Source: WTGA01 sp965214055 (GTDB lineage: Bacteria > Pseudomonadota > Gammaproteobacteria > Arenicellales > Poriferihabitantaceae). From it: a stretch of 64,000 nucleotides of DNA. Below the pieces are notes generated by a model. The model saw nothing but the letters and a program-made list of their open reading frames with translations, did not search any database and was not told the DNA's origin. A program made the position numbers and the translations under genes. Below are positions 63,869-64,000 of the stretch, piece after piece; position 1 is the first letter of the stretch, and the number at the start of each line of letters is the position of its first letter. Where the stretch lies: positions 3,072,435 to 3,136,434 of the forward strand of contig OZ243931.1 in NCBI GenBank assembly GCA_965214055.1, written 5' to 3'.

Positions 63869-64000
63869 TCACCCCCCTGGACTCCAGCAGACCACCAGAT
63901 CCGCATTTTCCGGTTCTTCATAGGGGGAAGATATTCCCGTAAAATTGTCGATTTCCCCCTTCCGTGCCCGATGATACAACCCTTTGACATCCCGGCTTTC
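63869..64000 (-). CDS. cysC: Adenylylsulfate (APS) kinase C-terminus, cut by window edge
   Basis: The minus strand at the right edge is open for 43 codons, ending with a TGA at 63871-63869. It reads RDVKGLYHRARKGEID, then NFTGISSPYEEPENADLVV, which is the conserved C-terminal block of APS kinase (R-D-x-K-G-L-Y-x-x-A-R-x-G and F-T-G-I-x-x-P-Y-E-x-P). APS kinase phosphorylates adenylylsulfate to PAPS. Whether this is free CysC or the tail of a CysN-CysC fusion cannot be seen. No start codon is in the window. PAPS is the donor that the sulfotransferase domain at 42578 would need. Confidence 0.8.
   Translation of the reverse strand, partial: ESRDVKGLYHRARKGEIDNFTGISSPYEEPENADLVVCWSPGG

Noticed and set aside
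1..64000. tRNA, rRNA, CRISPR arrays and complete insertion sequences
   Set aside because: Gaps were scanned for tRNA T-arm sequences, regularly spaced repeats and transposase motifs; none was convincing.

Overview
The window looks like chromosomal DNA of a free-living, probably marine, gammaproteobacterium of moderately high GC. Markers for this are an Mpl murein-recycling ligase, the fused siroheme synthase CysG, an MltA lipoprotein, RNase D, an AlgC-type phosphomannomutase and a sucA-sucB-lpd block. No tRNA, rRNA or CRISPR array was seen. Two genes are cut by the window edges: mltA on the left and an APS-kinase (cysC-type) C-terminus on the right.

Layout. 1-5.9 kb is cell-envelope housekeeping (mltA, rnd, a membrane protein coupled to mpl, dsbA, a glycerophosphodiesterase). 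6.1-11.2 kb holds scattered catabolic genes (mmsA, a GST, a FetB-like permease, an acyl-CoA ligase). 11.2-12.5 kb is an AT-richer accessory patch with a long palindrome, a short dispersed repeat and an orphan membrane protein. 12.5-27.5 kb is a methylated-amine/betaine catabolic island: heterotetrameric sarcosine oxidase soxBDAG, a creatinase-like M24 protein with a two-cysteine racemase/EutA-like protein, an APH-fold kinase, an HpbD-like enolase-superfamily protein, RidA, an MttB-family methyltransferase without an amber codon, and an aldehyde dehydrogenase. An unusual DnaQ-like exonuclease with a C-terminal membrane helix sits inside it. 27.7-29.7 kb is mobile or decaying DNA (RepB-type primase, broken cation/proton antiporter).

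30-37.6 kb carries a tandem GFA-domain protein, a class V aminotransferase/cysteine desulfurase preceded by a coupled 26-codon leader ORF, a lipoprotein hydrolase, cysG, a YbiB-like protein, a Sel1-repeat protein and a GST. 38-42.4 kb is an RND efflux pair. From 61.1 down to 42.6 kb all genes lie on the minus strand: sucA, sucB, lpd, algC, a stomatin-like SPFH protein, NfeD, then a 2352-aa single-module reducing polyketide synthase (KS-AT-DH-ER-KR-ACP) overlapping a thioester-reductase/sulfotransferase fusion. The right end has an MFS transporter, a MoeB/ThiF protein, a YgiT-type zinc-finger protein and the cysC end.

The strongest candidate for an undescribed system is the PKS plus reductase-sulfotransferase pair (42,578-52,124), which by domain logic could make a reduced, possibly sulfated lipid. 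The second is the betaine/sarcosine island, in which demethylation to sarcosine, sarcosine oxidation, aldehyde oxidation and imine clean-up are encoded close together.
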